Shown: positions 49,305 through 62,134 of the stretch, in pieces
How positions within the stretch are numbered: the first letter of the stretch is position 1
How the letters are laid out: every line of letters begins with the position of its first letter
Assembly: GCF_964199755.1 (NCBI RefSeq)
Contig: NC_133898.1
Location: forward strand, 130,880,224 to 130,944,223
Length of the DNA: 64,000 bases
Direction: 5' to 3'
From: Larus michahellis
Lineage: Eukaryota > Chordata > Aves > Charadriiformes > Laridae
The notes under the pieces: model-generated
What the model was told of the DNA's origin: nothing
The model's input: only the letters and a program-made list of their open reading frames with translations
The model's database searches: none
Program-made: the position numbers and the translations under genes

Positions 49305-50127
49305 TGTTAAAGAATTTCAGTACTCGGTGGGTACCTCTGGGTTTGCTTTATTAACAGCTCAGAGTTGGTCCCTCACCTCAGTGAGTGGCGAAGTCTGACA
49401 AGGAATAATCTCATATATATATACGTATATACGGTTAAAACAATCACGTACTTGGCGTTTCTGTCCAAGAGGGTCTGGGTGTTCCCTTATGGCTTTTCAG
49501 TTCCCTATTCTTTAGTAATTTCAAAAGTCCATACAATTCCTCTGCCTCGGGTGATTCTTCATCGTCTCGTTCCAGTTCTCCTTTTGTTGTTCTCTCCAGG
49601 CAGGGTTATCCCGGGCAGGGCAAGGATATCCCAGGCAGAGGTAGCCCGGGCAGGGTTAGTCCACGCAGCAGTAGCCCAGGCAGGGCAGGGGGTAGCCCTG
49701 TGGAGCTGCCCAGTGCAGCTCACTGGCATGGTTTGTGGTCACCACAGTCTCTTGTCTTCTTCAAACAATCTTTACCTGTAGGATTCTTGGAAACTTAAGC
49801 CATTCTATTAATTACATGCTTTAGTCTATGTCTATTTTTGAATGCCCGACCTTTTCCAAGTTAATCGCTTATTTCCTATTATTCTGTCTTATGCCTGCTA
49901 TCTACATTCGCTGTTCCGTTGACTCGGCCTGACTGGGTTTTTAAGCCAGCCATGGTGAGGGCTATACGAAGGACAAACGAGCAGTACGTTGCTCGGCGTT
50001 GTTCTTACCACCGGCATATTAACAATCAGTTCTACAATACTATATCTACTCACCGATATGTAATTATTTTCTATATTAAAAATTAAGCTTGGTCACGGTT
50101 CGCTGTTGCGTTGCCCAGGAGCCTACA
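49305..50127 (-). mobile_element. Solo-LTR-like retroviral fossil
   Basis: An AT-rich block of about 823 bp is embedded in GC-rich minisatellite. Read on the minus strand it opens TGTAGGCTCC and closes TTCTTTAACA, so it has TG...CA ends. A poly(A) hexamer (49347-49352) lies near its 3' end and TATA-like sequence near 'taatatag'. This is the layout of an LTR. No internal retroviral genes flank it, so it is a solo LTR or a fragment. A clear target-site duplication was not found; a shared 'ggccctgt' on both sides may belong to the minisatellite. The family is unknown. Confidence 0.55.
49598..49695 (-). repeat. Short minisatellite inside the LTR-like element
   Basis: Units such as 'gtagcccgggcagggttag' and 'ggatatcccaggcagagg'. 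Their reverse complement is the unit of the large array at 50510-51310. Confidence 0.85.
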
Positions 50128-50509
50128 AGCCTATTTTCTTTTAGGCTGGCCCTGTGCCGCCTGCCCCGGTGCCGCCGTGCCCCGGTCCCCGCGTCGCCAT
50201 CCCCGCAGACCTCCCTCCCCAGGCCGCCGCCCTGCGCTCCCCCCGCCGCCAACCCCGTGCCCCCATCCCGGTGCCCCCGGTCCCGACGCCGCGGTCCCCC
50301 GGTGCCCCGCTCCCCGCGGGCGGTGTGCCCGTGTCCCCCTGTCCCCGTGTCCCCGTGTCACGCCCGTCCCCTCCACGGCGGGGCCGGCAGATGGCGCCGG
50401 CGGAGCAGGTTGGGCTCCCGGTCGCCCCCGGGGCTCAGGCTCCGCCGTCCTGCCCGGGCCAGGCAGGAACGACGGACCGTCCTGCCCCCCCGGGGTTACC
50501 TTCCCCGGC
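50128..50509. other. GC-rich sequence, continuation of the SLC35F6-upstream repeat
   Basis: C-rich, with 'ccggtgccgcc'-like pieces reminiscent of the 63-bp array on the other side of the LTR-like element. No gene is recognised. Confidence 0.4.
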
Positions 50510-51310
50510 TGCCCGGCCCGGGCTAACCCTGCCCGGGCTACCACTGCCCTGCCTGGGCTAACCCCTGCCTGGGCTAATCCTGTCCTGCCCGGGCTACCCC
50601 CGCCCTGTGTGGGCTACCCCTGACCAGGCTAACCATGCCTGGGCTAACCCTGCCCTGCGTGGGCTAATCCTGTGTGGGCTAATCCTGCCGGGGCTACCCT
50701 TGCCCTGTCTGGGCTATTTCTGTGTAGGCTAACACTGCCCGGGCTACCTCTGCCTGGGATATCCTTGCCCTGCCTGGGATAACCCTGCCTGGAATAACCC
50801 TGCCCTATCTGGGCTACCCCTGCCCAGGCTAACCTTGCCTGGGCTACCCCTGCCCTGCCCGGGCTAACCCTGCCCAGCCTGGGCTAACCATGCCCGGGCT
50901 AACATTACTCTGCCTGGGCTAGCCCTGTCTGGGCTACCTCTACATGGGCTAACCCTGCCTGGGCTACCCTCGCCTTGCATGGGCTACTCCTGCCCTGCCT
51001 GGGCTACCTCTGCTCAGGCTACCTCTGCCTGGGCTATCCTTGCCCTGCCTGGGGTAACCCTGCCTGGGATAACACTGACCTGCCTGGGCTACCCCTGCCC
51101 GGGCTACCCCTGCCCGGGCTATCCCTGCCCTGTGCAGGCTACCCCTGCCCTGTGTGGGCTACCCCTGCCCTGCCCGGACTAACCCTGCCCGGGCTACCTC
51201 TACCTGGGATATTCTTGCCCTGCCTGGGCTACCCCTGCCTTCTGTGGGCTACCCCTGCCCTGCCTGGGCTTGCCCTGCCTGGGCTAGCCCTGCCCGGGCT
51301 AGCCATGCCC
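50510..51310 (+). repeat. Minisatellite of 'gggctaaccctgcc' type
   Basis: About 800 bp of short units (about 12-24 bp), such as 'cctgggctacccctgccc' and 'gggataaccctgcct', organised in larger blocks. It is the inverted form of the small array inside the nearby LTR-like element. Confidence 0.92.
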
Positions 51311-51765
51311 AACTAGCCCCGCTCATGGATGCAGAACCAGGCGCAGACCCCCAGCGCCCCCCAGCTCCCCGGGGCTGTTCTCGGGGCGCAGTTCCCCCCA
51401 GCCCCGGTGGGGGCCAGCCCTTGCCCCTGGGGTCTCGCCACCCACCCCTGACCGAGGGGTGCCGGTGGGGCCCCTCCACACCCAGCAGCTGGCTCCGCCG
51501 CCCCCCCCCGCCCCAACCTCGGTCCGCCCCCCACCCCCCCGGGCCTCCCCGCCAGCCGGAGATAAATTGTTTTTCCATCCGACGTCAGCCCCGGCGGCCG
51601 TGACCCGTGGGAGGCGGCAGGGGGGGGACACCCACGCCAAGGGCCTTCGCCAAGGCTGTCTGCGCCCGGCGGAGTTAACCCTTCCCGCGGCGGGGGGGGG
51701 GCACGGCCCGGGATGCTGCGGAGGGGGGGGACGGGAACGGATCCCTGGTGGGGGTGTGTGTGATG
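51311..51765. other. Intergenic GC-rich sequence
   Basis: No gene or known repeat is recognised. Confidence 0.4.
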
Positions 51766-51769
51766 GCGA

Positions 51770-52880
51770 GGGGACCGAAAGGTGTCCCTGGGGAGGGATG
51801 TGACAGGGAGGGGACTGAAAAGTGTCCCTGGGGAGGGATGCGATGGGGGGGGGGGGGGCGAAAAGTGTCCCTGGGGAGGGACATGATGGGAAAGGGACTG
51901 AAAAGTGTCCCTGGGGAGGGATGTGGTGGGGAGGGGGCCGAGAATTGTCCCTGGGGAAGGATGTGATGGAGAGGGGACAGAAATTTGTTCCTGGGGAGGG
52001 ATGTGATGGGGAAGGGGCCAAAATGTGTCCCTGGGGAGGGATGTGGTGGGGAGGGGACTGAAACTCATCCCTGGGGAAGGATGTGATGGGGAGGGGACTG
52101 AAAAGTGTCCCTGGAGAGGGATGCGATGGGGAGGGGTCGCCTAAAAGTGTCCCTGGGGAGGGATGTGGTGGGGAGGCGACTGAAACTCATCCCTGGGGAG
52201 GGATGTGATGGGGAGGGGGCTGAAAAGTGTCCCTGGGGAGGGACGTGATGGGGATGGGGCTGAAAAGTGTCCCTGGGGAGGGATGTGGTGGGGAGGGGAC
52301 AGAAATTTGTCCCTGGGGAAGGACATGATGGGGAGGGGGCCAAAATGTGTCCCTGGGGAGGGATGTGACAGGGAAGGGGCCGAAAAGTGTCCCTGGGGAG
52401 GGATGTGATGGAGAGGGGACAGAAATATGTCCCTGGGGAGGGACGCGATGGGGAGGGGGCTGAAAAATGTCCCTGGGGAGTGACATGATGGGGAGGGGGC
52501 CAAAATGTGTCCCTGGGGAGGGATGTGACAAGGAGGGGACTGAAAAGTGTCCCTGGGGAGGGATGCGATGGGGAAGGGACTGAAAAGTGTCCCTGGGGAG
52601 GGACGTGGTGGGGAGGGGACAGAAATTTGTCCCTGGGGAGGGACGCGATGGGGAGGGGGCTGAAAAGTGTCGCTGGGGAAGGATGTGATGGGGAGAGGAA
52701 TGAAAAATCCCGATGGGGAGGGGACAGAAATGTGTCCCCGGGGAGGCACGCGATGGGGAAGGGGCCAAAACTCGTCCCTGGGGAAGGGTGCGATGGGAAG
52801 GGGGCCGAAAATTGTCCCTGGGGAGGGATGTGGTGGGGAGGGGACCGAAATGTGTCCCCGGGGAGGGATGCGGGGGGCAG
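51770..52880. repeat. 40-bp minisatellite, about 28 copies
   Basis: Regular head-to-tail units share 'gtgtccctggggagggatg' and 'tgatggggaggggactgaaa', about 40 bp apart, with point variants. Translations on either strand are artefacts. Confidence 0.95.
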
Positions 52881-54734
52881 CGAGCGCTGGCTCTGGTGGC
52901 TCTGGGGGTCGGGGGTGGGGGCGCTTTTCCCGAACCAGGGCCGGCGCAGAACATCCCCCCCTCAACCCCGCGGGACCGGGGCACCGGCAGCCGCTGGTCC
53001 CCACTGCCGTTCGGGCTGTGCATCTACCTCGGGCGACCCCCGGGGACACCCCCCCCCCCCAGCTCATCCCGCTCCCCCCCCAGGGCGGGGACCCCTGGGC
53101 AGCCCGAAGGGAAGGGGCGAAGGAAGCGGGATGCGGCCGCCTCCTCAGCCGGCTTCTCCTTCTTTGGTGCCACCGAGTGCGTGGCCATTTCTCATCACCC
53201 CGCACTCCGGCCAGCAAGACAAACACCCCCTGTCCCCTCCCCGTCCCCCTCCGTCCCTCCCCACAGCCTTCACCCATGGGACATATGGGCAATACGATGG
53301 TGGCAGGCGGCACAGCAGGGAAGCCACCACTGTGCCACTCACCGGTGGCACCCGTGGGGACACTACGGGCTGGGCCAACTGGGCTGGGAGGACGGGACGG
53401 ATGGGGATGGTCCCCCGTGGTCCCCCGTGTGTCCCTGGGCGTGGGACGGGTGAGTGTCCCAAGGACATGAGGGCGAGCGGTGGCAGAGCACATGGGTGCC
53501 CACCCTCCTGCACCGCTGCCAGCCCCACACAGACACCCATGTGGGGCCACCCGGGGTCCCCGGAGGGGAGGAGATGGGACATTAGGGACACCCATCACCC
53601 CTTTTCCTCCCGGCAGCCCAATTTTTGGGCTGCGGCGAGGTTAGGAAGGGACTGACACCACCTCATCACCCTGGAGTGACATCGTGGCACAGAGGATGAC
53701 GCAATGGTGGGGATGCCACCGGCTTCAGCAGATTCCCTCTGCCCCCCTGGTCACCCCAGTGTCCCCATCACAGCTCCGGGTCCCCAAGCCAGCGCTGATG
53801 GCACTTCCCATCCCATGGCTGCATCCGGAGGTTCCTCTCCAGCACCTCTCCCATCTCTTTCCCCAGATTCAGATCGGGGCGGGACAGGGAATGGTGACAC
53901 CCAGCATGTCCCCGTCCCCAAGGTCCCAAGCCTCAGAACACCCTCAGCACCCACAGGCCCCCGGCGCAGGGTGACAGAGCCACGCGTGGGATGGGGAAAA
54001 GCTCAGGGTAATAAAAATAAGGTTTCCCCTTCCCCAGCCGGAGCTTTTCACCGGGTGTAATGAGCTGGGAAGGGAAAACAGAAACGTTGAATAAGTTTTT
54101 TTTTTTTTTTAAAAATTAAACTCCTATTTACAAAAATGGCTTTAGAGCCCAGACCAATGTGAAGTTTCATTTATTTTTCTTTTTTCTCCCACCAAAACCC
54201 CCATTTTCCCCGTTCTCTCCTTGCTTCCCTACCCCCTTTTCGGCTGGGGTAGTGGCCTTCGCTCCCCACCCCTCTCTCCTCCTCTTCCTCGGGGCCTGGA
54301 TGAGTCCCGGCCGCCGGGGCTGAGCTCCCCCCGTGGTGCTGTTCGATACAGGGGAGGAATTTTAAGTCCCTCCCTCGGACTGTAAATATTTGGGTGACGG
54401 CTGACAAGGAAAATTTAAGTGCTGAGAGAGAGAAACAAAGAAAAATCACCCGGGATGAGGCAGTGGGGGCGGGTGGCTCGGGTGGCCCTGAACCCCCTGG
54501 GGACATGGCAGTACCCTGCCACGGGGGGGGTCCCAGCTCCCACCCCATCCCCTTGCGACCTGCCCGCTGGAGAGGACCAGCCCCTGCGGGTTCCCATTGC
54601 CCCCCTGGGGATTCTCCGCTTTCCCAAAGCGGATGGTGGGGCTGGGGGACATGCTGAAGGTGGCCGAACCTTTTGGCTTGTCACTGGGCACCACTGGGAA
54701 GATCCTGGCTCCATCCTCTTCCCTGTCAGGTTCT
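52881..54734. other. Intergenic sequence with an AT-rich patch
   Basis: Mostly GC-rich unique sequence without recognised genes. An AT-rich stretch near 54020-54450, including a T run at 54096-54111, differs in composition from its surroundings and could be conserved non-coding sequence. That cannot be judged without an alignment. Confidence 0.4.
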
Positions 54735-55145
54735 TACAGCCATGGTGAGACCCACCCTGAGCCTTCTCTGCTCCTCAGCTCCCTCAGCCTTTCCTCCTCG
54801 GAGAGGTGCTCCAGTCCCTTCATCCTCTTCATGGTCTTTCATTGGGCTCTCTCCAGTCTGTCCCTGTCCCTCTTGGACTGGGGAGCCCGGCACTGGACCC
54901 AGCACTCCAGATGCGGCCTCGCCAGCGCTGAGCAGAGGGGTAGGGTCCCCCCCCCTCGATCTACTGGTAATACTTTGCCTGATGAAGCTCAGCATAGCCT
55001 CAGCACTCTTCGCAGCAAGGGCATGTTGCTGGCTTATGGTCAACCTGGTGCCCACCAGGTCCTCTTCTGCCAGGGTGCTTTCCAGTTGGGTGGCCATTGC
55101 TGCACGGGGTTGTTCCTCCTCAGGAGCAGGACTTCGCACTTCTCC
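54735..55145 (-). mobile_element. CR1 LINE internal fragment
   Basis: Reversed CR1 sequence: 'ccctcagcctttcctcctcg', 'ctccagtctgtccctgtcc', 'ggcactggacccagcactcc' and 'ctggtgcccaccaggtcctc'. It lacks its own 3' end and abuts a second CR1. Confidence 0.85.
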
Positions 55146-55147
55146 TC

Positions 55148-55575
55148 GTCAAATCATGGAGCTGTCTTGGTTGGAAGGGACCTTTCAGATCATCGAGTCC
55201 AACCACCAACCCAACACTGCCAAGGCCACCACTACCCCATGGCCCTCAGCACCGCGTCTGCCCGGCTTTTCAATCCCTCCAGGGATGGCGACTCCACCAC
55301 TGCCCTGGGCAGCCTCTTCCAATGCTTCACAACCCTTTCCAGGAGGAAATTGTTCCCAATAGCCATCCTAAACCTCCCCTGGCACAACTTGAGGCCGTTT
55401 CCTCTTGTGCCGTGGCCTGTTCCTTGGGAGAAGAGCTCGACCCCCCCTGGCTACCCCCTCCTTTCAGGGAGCTGTAGAGAGCGAGAAGGTCTCCCCTCAG
55501 CCTCCTCTTCTCCAGGCTGAACACCCCCAGCTCCCTCAGCCGCTCCTCACAAGACTTGTACTCTAAACTTCCTGA
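55148..55575 (-). mobile_element. CR1 LINE 3' fragment
   Basis: The + strand starts with the reversed 3' end ('aaatcatggagctgtcttgg', 'gatcatcgagtccaacc') and runs into 'cagcctcctcttctccagg'. It lies beside the CR1 fragment to its left and is probably inserted into it. Confidence 0.88.
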
Positions 55576-56560
55576 GGTTCCCCTCTGACCACTCCTCCAT
55601 TCTCTCCAGGCCCCTCTGGACATCTCCAGCACTTCCAGTCCAGTGCCACCAGCAGCATCCCAGCAGGTCCACCCCAACCCATCACTGACTTGGTCCCCAG
55701 CTGCTGTGGTACCAGGGGGTTGTGCAGCGCTGGGCAGGTTGGCGGGTGCTTGCGGTGGACTGGGAGCCTGGAGGACCAGTTACACGCTGGGAGTGGTTGT
55801 CCTGGATCAGACCAAAGCTCCAGCAAGCTCAGCACTATGGATTCCCGATGGGAAGCATCACGGGTGAAGGAGGATGGAGGGACACCTCCACCCGCTCCAG
55901 CTGCATGCCAGGGGCAGGTGGGAAGGGTTCGCAGAGGGACCCAAGGCTGGGGAAGCACCCATGGGTGCACCCTCAGGCAGGGTGAGAGCTGCTGCTTGGA
56001 TGAGCTTCTCTTTCCATCGGCTGCTGCCAAGAGAGATCTGCTCTTCGCAGGCTTAGCGTTATTAGATTAGGTGGTGGCTCTCACCTGGGTTTGGAGGGAG
56101 GAGGTTTTATCCACTCAAAGACAGGAAAGCATCCCTGAGCTCTGCTGGTGGCCCCAACCATGGAGGTGGCACATCCCCGTCCATCCTGGTGCACCCCAGC
56201 CATCAGCGATGCCCAAATGCCCCTGGAGGTTTGGACCCAGATGCCCAAATGTCATTCCAGGTACCCCCAGCTCTCCTCTTTGTGCGTCTCCTGTCTGTGC
56301 CTCAGTTTCCCCACACAGGACGAGACGGGGGCTCAGCCCTGTCCTCCTCTCCGGGTCACCCAGCAGATGGCAACTGCTTGCAATCTTTGGGGGCTTCTTG
56401 GAAGTCGTAGGGAGCAGGAGGAGGTCTCCAGCCTGTGTCATGGAGCGAAGGCTGCAGAGATGCTGCTGTGGGCAGAAGGAGGAGGGATATGGTTCTGCTG
56501 GGTTTTGGGGGCCTTCTGGGGGGCTTTTGGGTCATGATAGAGCTCAGAGGGTGGGGATTA
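55576..56560. other. Intergenic sequence
   Basis: No gene, RNA or recognised repeat. Some CR1-like remnants may border it on both sides. Confidence 0.4.
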
Positions 56561-56562
56561 GG

Positions 56563-57590
56563 GGCACAGAGTCTAGTTGGAGGTCAGTGATGAGTGGTGT
56601 TCCCCAGGGGTCAGTACTGGGCCCCGTCCTCTTCAATATATTCATCAATGACCTGGATGAGGGGATAGAGTGCAGCCTCAGCCAGTTCACCGATGACACA
56701 AAGCTGGGGGGGGTGGCTGACACACCAGGAGGCCGTGCCACCATCCAGAGAGACCTGGACAGGCTGCAGAGTTGGGCAGAGAGGAACCTTATGAAATTCA
56801 ACAAGGGCACGTGTAGGGTGCTGCACCTGGGGAGGAATAACCCCCTGCACCAGGACAGGTTGGGGGTCACCTGCTGGAGAGCAGCTCGGTGGAAAGAGAC
56901 CTGGGAGTCCTGGGCGACAACGGGATGCCCATGAGCCAGCAATGTGCCCTCGTGGCCAAGAAGGCCAATGGCATCCTGGGGGGCATCAAGAAGAGTGTGG
57001 CCAGCAGGTGGAGGGAGGTCATCCTCCCCCTCTGCTCTGCCCTGGGGAGGCCACAGCTGGAGCACTGGGGCCAGTTCTGGGCTCCCCGGTTCCAGAAGGA
57101 CAGGGAACTGCTGGGGAGGGGACGGCAAAGGGCTACCGAGATGCTGAGGGGACTGGAACATCTCTCTGATGAGGAAAGGCTGAGGGATTTGGGTCTCTTC
57201 AGCCTGGAAAAAAGACGACTGAGGGGGAACCTTATCAACGCTTGTAAATACTGAAAGGGGGGGTGTCAGGAGGACAGGGCCAGGCTCTTCTCAGTGGTGC
57301 CGGGGGACAGGACAAGGGGTAACGGGCACAAACTTGACCATGGGAAGTTCCATCTCAACATGAGGAGGAACTTCTTTGCTGTGAGGGTGGCAGAGCCCTG
57401 GCACAGGCTGCCCAGAGAGGTGGGGGAGTCTCCGTCTCTGGAGACATTCCAACCCCGCCTGGACGCGTTCCTGTGCCACCTGCTCTGGGTGACCCTGCTC
57501 TGGCCGGGGGTTGGACGGGATGGTGTCCAGAGGGCCCTTCCAACCCCTGCCGGTCTGGGATCCTGTGATTCTGTGGGGTGGGAGAAGCGG
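56563..57590 (+). mobile_element. CR1 LINE, about 1 kb, with the reverse transcriptase C-terminal part
   Basis: The longest CR1 in the window. Its plus-strand translation contains [20 protein letters not shown] and [11 protein letters not shown], the end of the non-LTR reverse transcriptase, then the typical 3' region, ending at 'ggatcctgtgattctgtgg'. It is 5'-truncated, and the coding part is interrupted and dead. Its 3' half matches the CR1 at 7190-7705. Confidence 0.95.
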
Positions 57591-57890
57591 CTGCAGGGCC
57601 CCCTCCAACCTCGCGCCAGTGGGTGAGGGTGGGCTGGGAGAGGCAGCCCGAGGTTCTTCACCTTCTGAGCCCCCCAGAGGATGCTGCGGGCCCGGCGGAG
57701 CTCAAAGCTGAGCTTCTCCTTTCCCCCTCTCCCTCGCCCGTGGGAAAAGTCGGGACACGGCCTTATCCCCAAGGAATTCTCCCACTTCCCGCTCCCCGCA
57801 GAGAGGGGGGCAAGAGCTGCGGCGCGGGACCCCCCCGCTCCCAGCCCCTTCGTCCTCACCCAGCGCCCCAGGGAAGGAGCCGAAGCGGCG
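57591..57890. other. Unique sequence downstream of KCNK3
   Basis: GC-rich; nothing is recognised. Confidence 0.4.
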
Positions 57891-57894
57891 CCGA

Positions 57895-59712
57895 GGTTTC
57901 GAACCAGCCTTTATTTCTCTCGCTCAGGAAAGTAACTCAGCGGTACAAATAGACTTTGGCATGAGAACCAGAGAAACCTTCCCGGGGGGGGGGTGGGGGG
58001 GTGGGGAGTGCGGTTCCCCGCGGGTGCCCTAAGGATGAGAAAGATGCAGAGACCGAAAAGGAAATTCCCCGGAGCCCGTCAACAAGTTTCCACCCCCCCC
58101 CCCCCCCCCAGACTCCCTTTCCGATAGATATTTATAGATTTCTATAGATACGATGGTAGCGTCATTTATAATAAATATCCTCTCTGGTATCTAACAGTAT
58201 GTACAGGTCATCAAGTATCAGAAATACGTTGGTTTGCTTCTGTTAAAAGGTGAGAAAAGGAACGGGCGGGCTGGGCGCCTCGCCTGTCCCCACAGTCCCC
58301 ACTGACACCCCCCGGGGCTCAAAGAAGGGCCAGCGCAATGTCACGGTGTCCCCCGGCGTCCCCGCTGGCTGGGAGACAGCCTGCATTTCGGGTGCTGGCA
58401 GGGGGGACAGCGGGGTCCTGGGGGGGCGATGGGGGTGCTCCCCGTGGGGGCTGGGGGGCAAAGGAAGAAGTTTTCGCCCCCCTCTTGCCGTGACGGGGCG
58501 GCCGCGATGGAGGTGACCCCCCGGGTTGTGCTGAGTGGGCAGATGCGGGGAGCCCCGGGGACACCCCCTGCTCTGGGCTCGGGGTGCGGGTCGCAAGGGG
58601 GCCGGCGCGACCCGCGGGGGTGTGGAGGAGAACGAAGGGTGAAAAAGCCTTATAATGCCCGGGGTTGTCCCCAAAAAAAGCTCCTCGAGGGTCACGGCTC
58701 CAGCCCCAGATCTGCCGCGGGGGAGGATGGAGACCGGGGTCCATCCGCTCTCCACGGACCACGGGGGAGGATGGAGACCCCCCCAGTCCCGCGCTGCCGC
58801 TGCCCATCCTGCCTCCGGGGGGGATGGCTCCGGCAAAAATCCCAGTTTTGCCCACCCAAAAAAAGGGGTTCAGAGCTCTCGGAGGGCTGCCGGGGCCTTT
58901 GCGGCCGCCTACGTGACTCACGGCTTGTTTTCTCGGCCGCGGGGGCCGGCTGCTGCGCCCAGCGGTGGAGGAGGCTCCATCTAAGCCCCTCTTAGCCTGA
59001 TTTGCCCACTGACGCGTGCTCGCCTCGGCCGGGGCATCCCTCGCCCCGCGGCGACTCGCCTTCTTCCCCCGGGCGGCGCCGGAGGAGGCAGAGGATGGAG
59101 GGGACGGGACCCCCCCTTGGTGCCCGCGGTGGGTGCCGGGAGCCCCCCACCTCCTCCTCTCCCCACGTCCCCCCCGGTGCACATCAAGTCACGCGTCCGG
59201 CTTCATGGCCGTGCCGTCGCACACAGCCTCGCACGCTCGGGCTGCCGTGGGGCCGCCGTGGGGCCGTGGGGGTCCCCAGCCCCTTCCACAGAGGTGGTTA
59301 TCCCGGCGGGAGGTGCAGGGGTATGGCCCCCCCCCAGGCACCCACCCCATCAGGTTAAAAACCCTCTCCAGCTCTCCAAGTTTCACATTTTCGAGGAGTG
59401 GTTTGGTTTTTTTTTGTGGGTTTTTTTTTTTGGTAAAATAAAATAAAATAGAATTAATTTAAGTTAAAAATAAAATAAAACAAAACCAGCAGCTCCCTTC
59501 TCTCTGCGGAGGGGACCCGGGGGGCAGCCTCGGCGCTGCTCCTTCGTCCCTCCCGAATCCCGGCAGAGGAGCACGGACCACCCCGGGGGTCCCAGCCCGC
59601 TGTCTCCCCCCTCCGCAGCCAGACCCTGGAGTGGTCTCCTCCTGCCGTGACCAGAAGGTTCCTTGGCCGAGGCGGGGGGGTCCATGGGCCGCGGGCGGGG
59701 ATGGAGAAGGGG
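57895..59712 (-). other. KCNK3: KCNK3 3' UTR (inferred)
   Basis: Extends from the stop codon to a minus-strand AATAAA (TTTATT on + at 57910-57915). An AT-rich block at about 58118-58250 ('tttataataaatatcctc', 'tcaagtatcagaaatacg') stands out from the GC-rich surroundings, as conserved UTR segments often do. A second AT-rich stretch lies at 59400-59490. The true end is not proven. Confidence 0.55.
57910..57915 (-). terminator. KCNK3: Probable KCNK3 poly(A) signal
   Basis: AATAAA on the minus strand, about 1.8 kb beyond the stop codon. It is chosen because it is a canonical hexamer near the end of the AT-rich UTR-like sequence. Confidence 0.5.
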
Positions 59713-61160
<1,448 letters not shown>

Positions 61161-61361
61161 GTCTCAGAGCAGCCGGGTGGAGAGGCGCAGGAGATGGGGA
61201 AAATGGGGATTTTTAAGGAATCAAGCGACAAGGGCGGCTGGTTCCCCTGTCACCCCAGCCCCGTGTCCTCATGTCCCCCTGCCCCACTGTCTGCTGTCTG
61301 AGGCCCCTGCGCTGCCCGGGGTGCCCTCGCCGCCAGGCACCAGCCGCTCCCCTTCCCTTCT

Positions 61362-61700
61362 CCTGTCCCTTTCCTTTCTATTTTTCCCTCTCCCTCTCCC
61401 TCTCCCTCTCCCTCTCCCTCTCCCTCTCCCTCTCCCTCTCCCTCTCCCTCTCCCTCTCCCTCTCCCTTTCCCTTTCCCTTTCCCTTTCCCTTTCCCTTTC
61501 CCTTTTCCTTTCCCTTTCCCTTTCCCTTTCCCTTTCCCTTTCCCTTTCCCTTTCCCTCCTCCTTTTCTTTTATTTTTCTTTCTCTTTCCCTTTCTCTTTT
61601 TTCCTTTTCCTTTTCCTTTTCCTTTTCCTTTTCCTTTTCCTTTTCCTTCCCCTTCCGCTTCTCCTCCTTCCCCATCCCCTTCCCTCTCCCTTTCCCCCTC
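61362..61700. repeat. Hexanucleotide pyrimidine tract in three zones
   Basis: Pure hexamer runs change in steps: (CCCTCT)n at about 61385-61465, (CCCTTT)n at about 61465-61560, a mixed T-rich patch, then (CCTTTT)n at about 61600-61648. The other strand is polypurine. Confidence 0.95.
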
Positions 61701-62134
61701 TCCAGCACCCTGAGCTCCCAGGAGCAGGCAGGGGCTGGGACACAGGCTGCCCTCGGCAGATTGCCAGGAGCCAAGCGCAGGCAGGAGCAGGCAGGAGCAG
61801 GCAGGAGCAGCGCTGGGGCCAGGGCTGCAGCTCACTGACCCCTCAGCCCTGGGAGGGGGCTGGGGGTGCCGGCACGAGCACACCTGACCCGGCACCCACT
61901 GCAGCTAAACCAGAGCCAGCACCCGCAGCCGCCCCCGAGCCCCGGCAGCCAGCCCTGCCCCGGCTCTCTCTAATCCCGGCTGGGCGGCGGCAGGCGGCAT
62001 CCCCCACCGTCACCCTGCCGGCAGCCTCGCCGGGTCAAGGATTAGGCCGGGCCGGGGCGAGGTGAAAACAAGGATTGTTGGATCTCTGCCCAAGTCAGCC
62101 CTGAGGAGCTGGCGGGACCTCGCCAGCTGCCATG

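Noticed and set aside
48197-49310. Pro/Ala/Gln-rich or Gly/Ala/Cys-rich frames, silk- or elastin-like
   Set aside because: 63-bp minisatellite with a codon-multiple unit.
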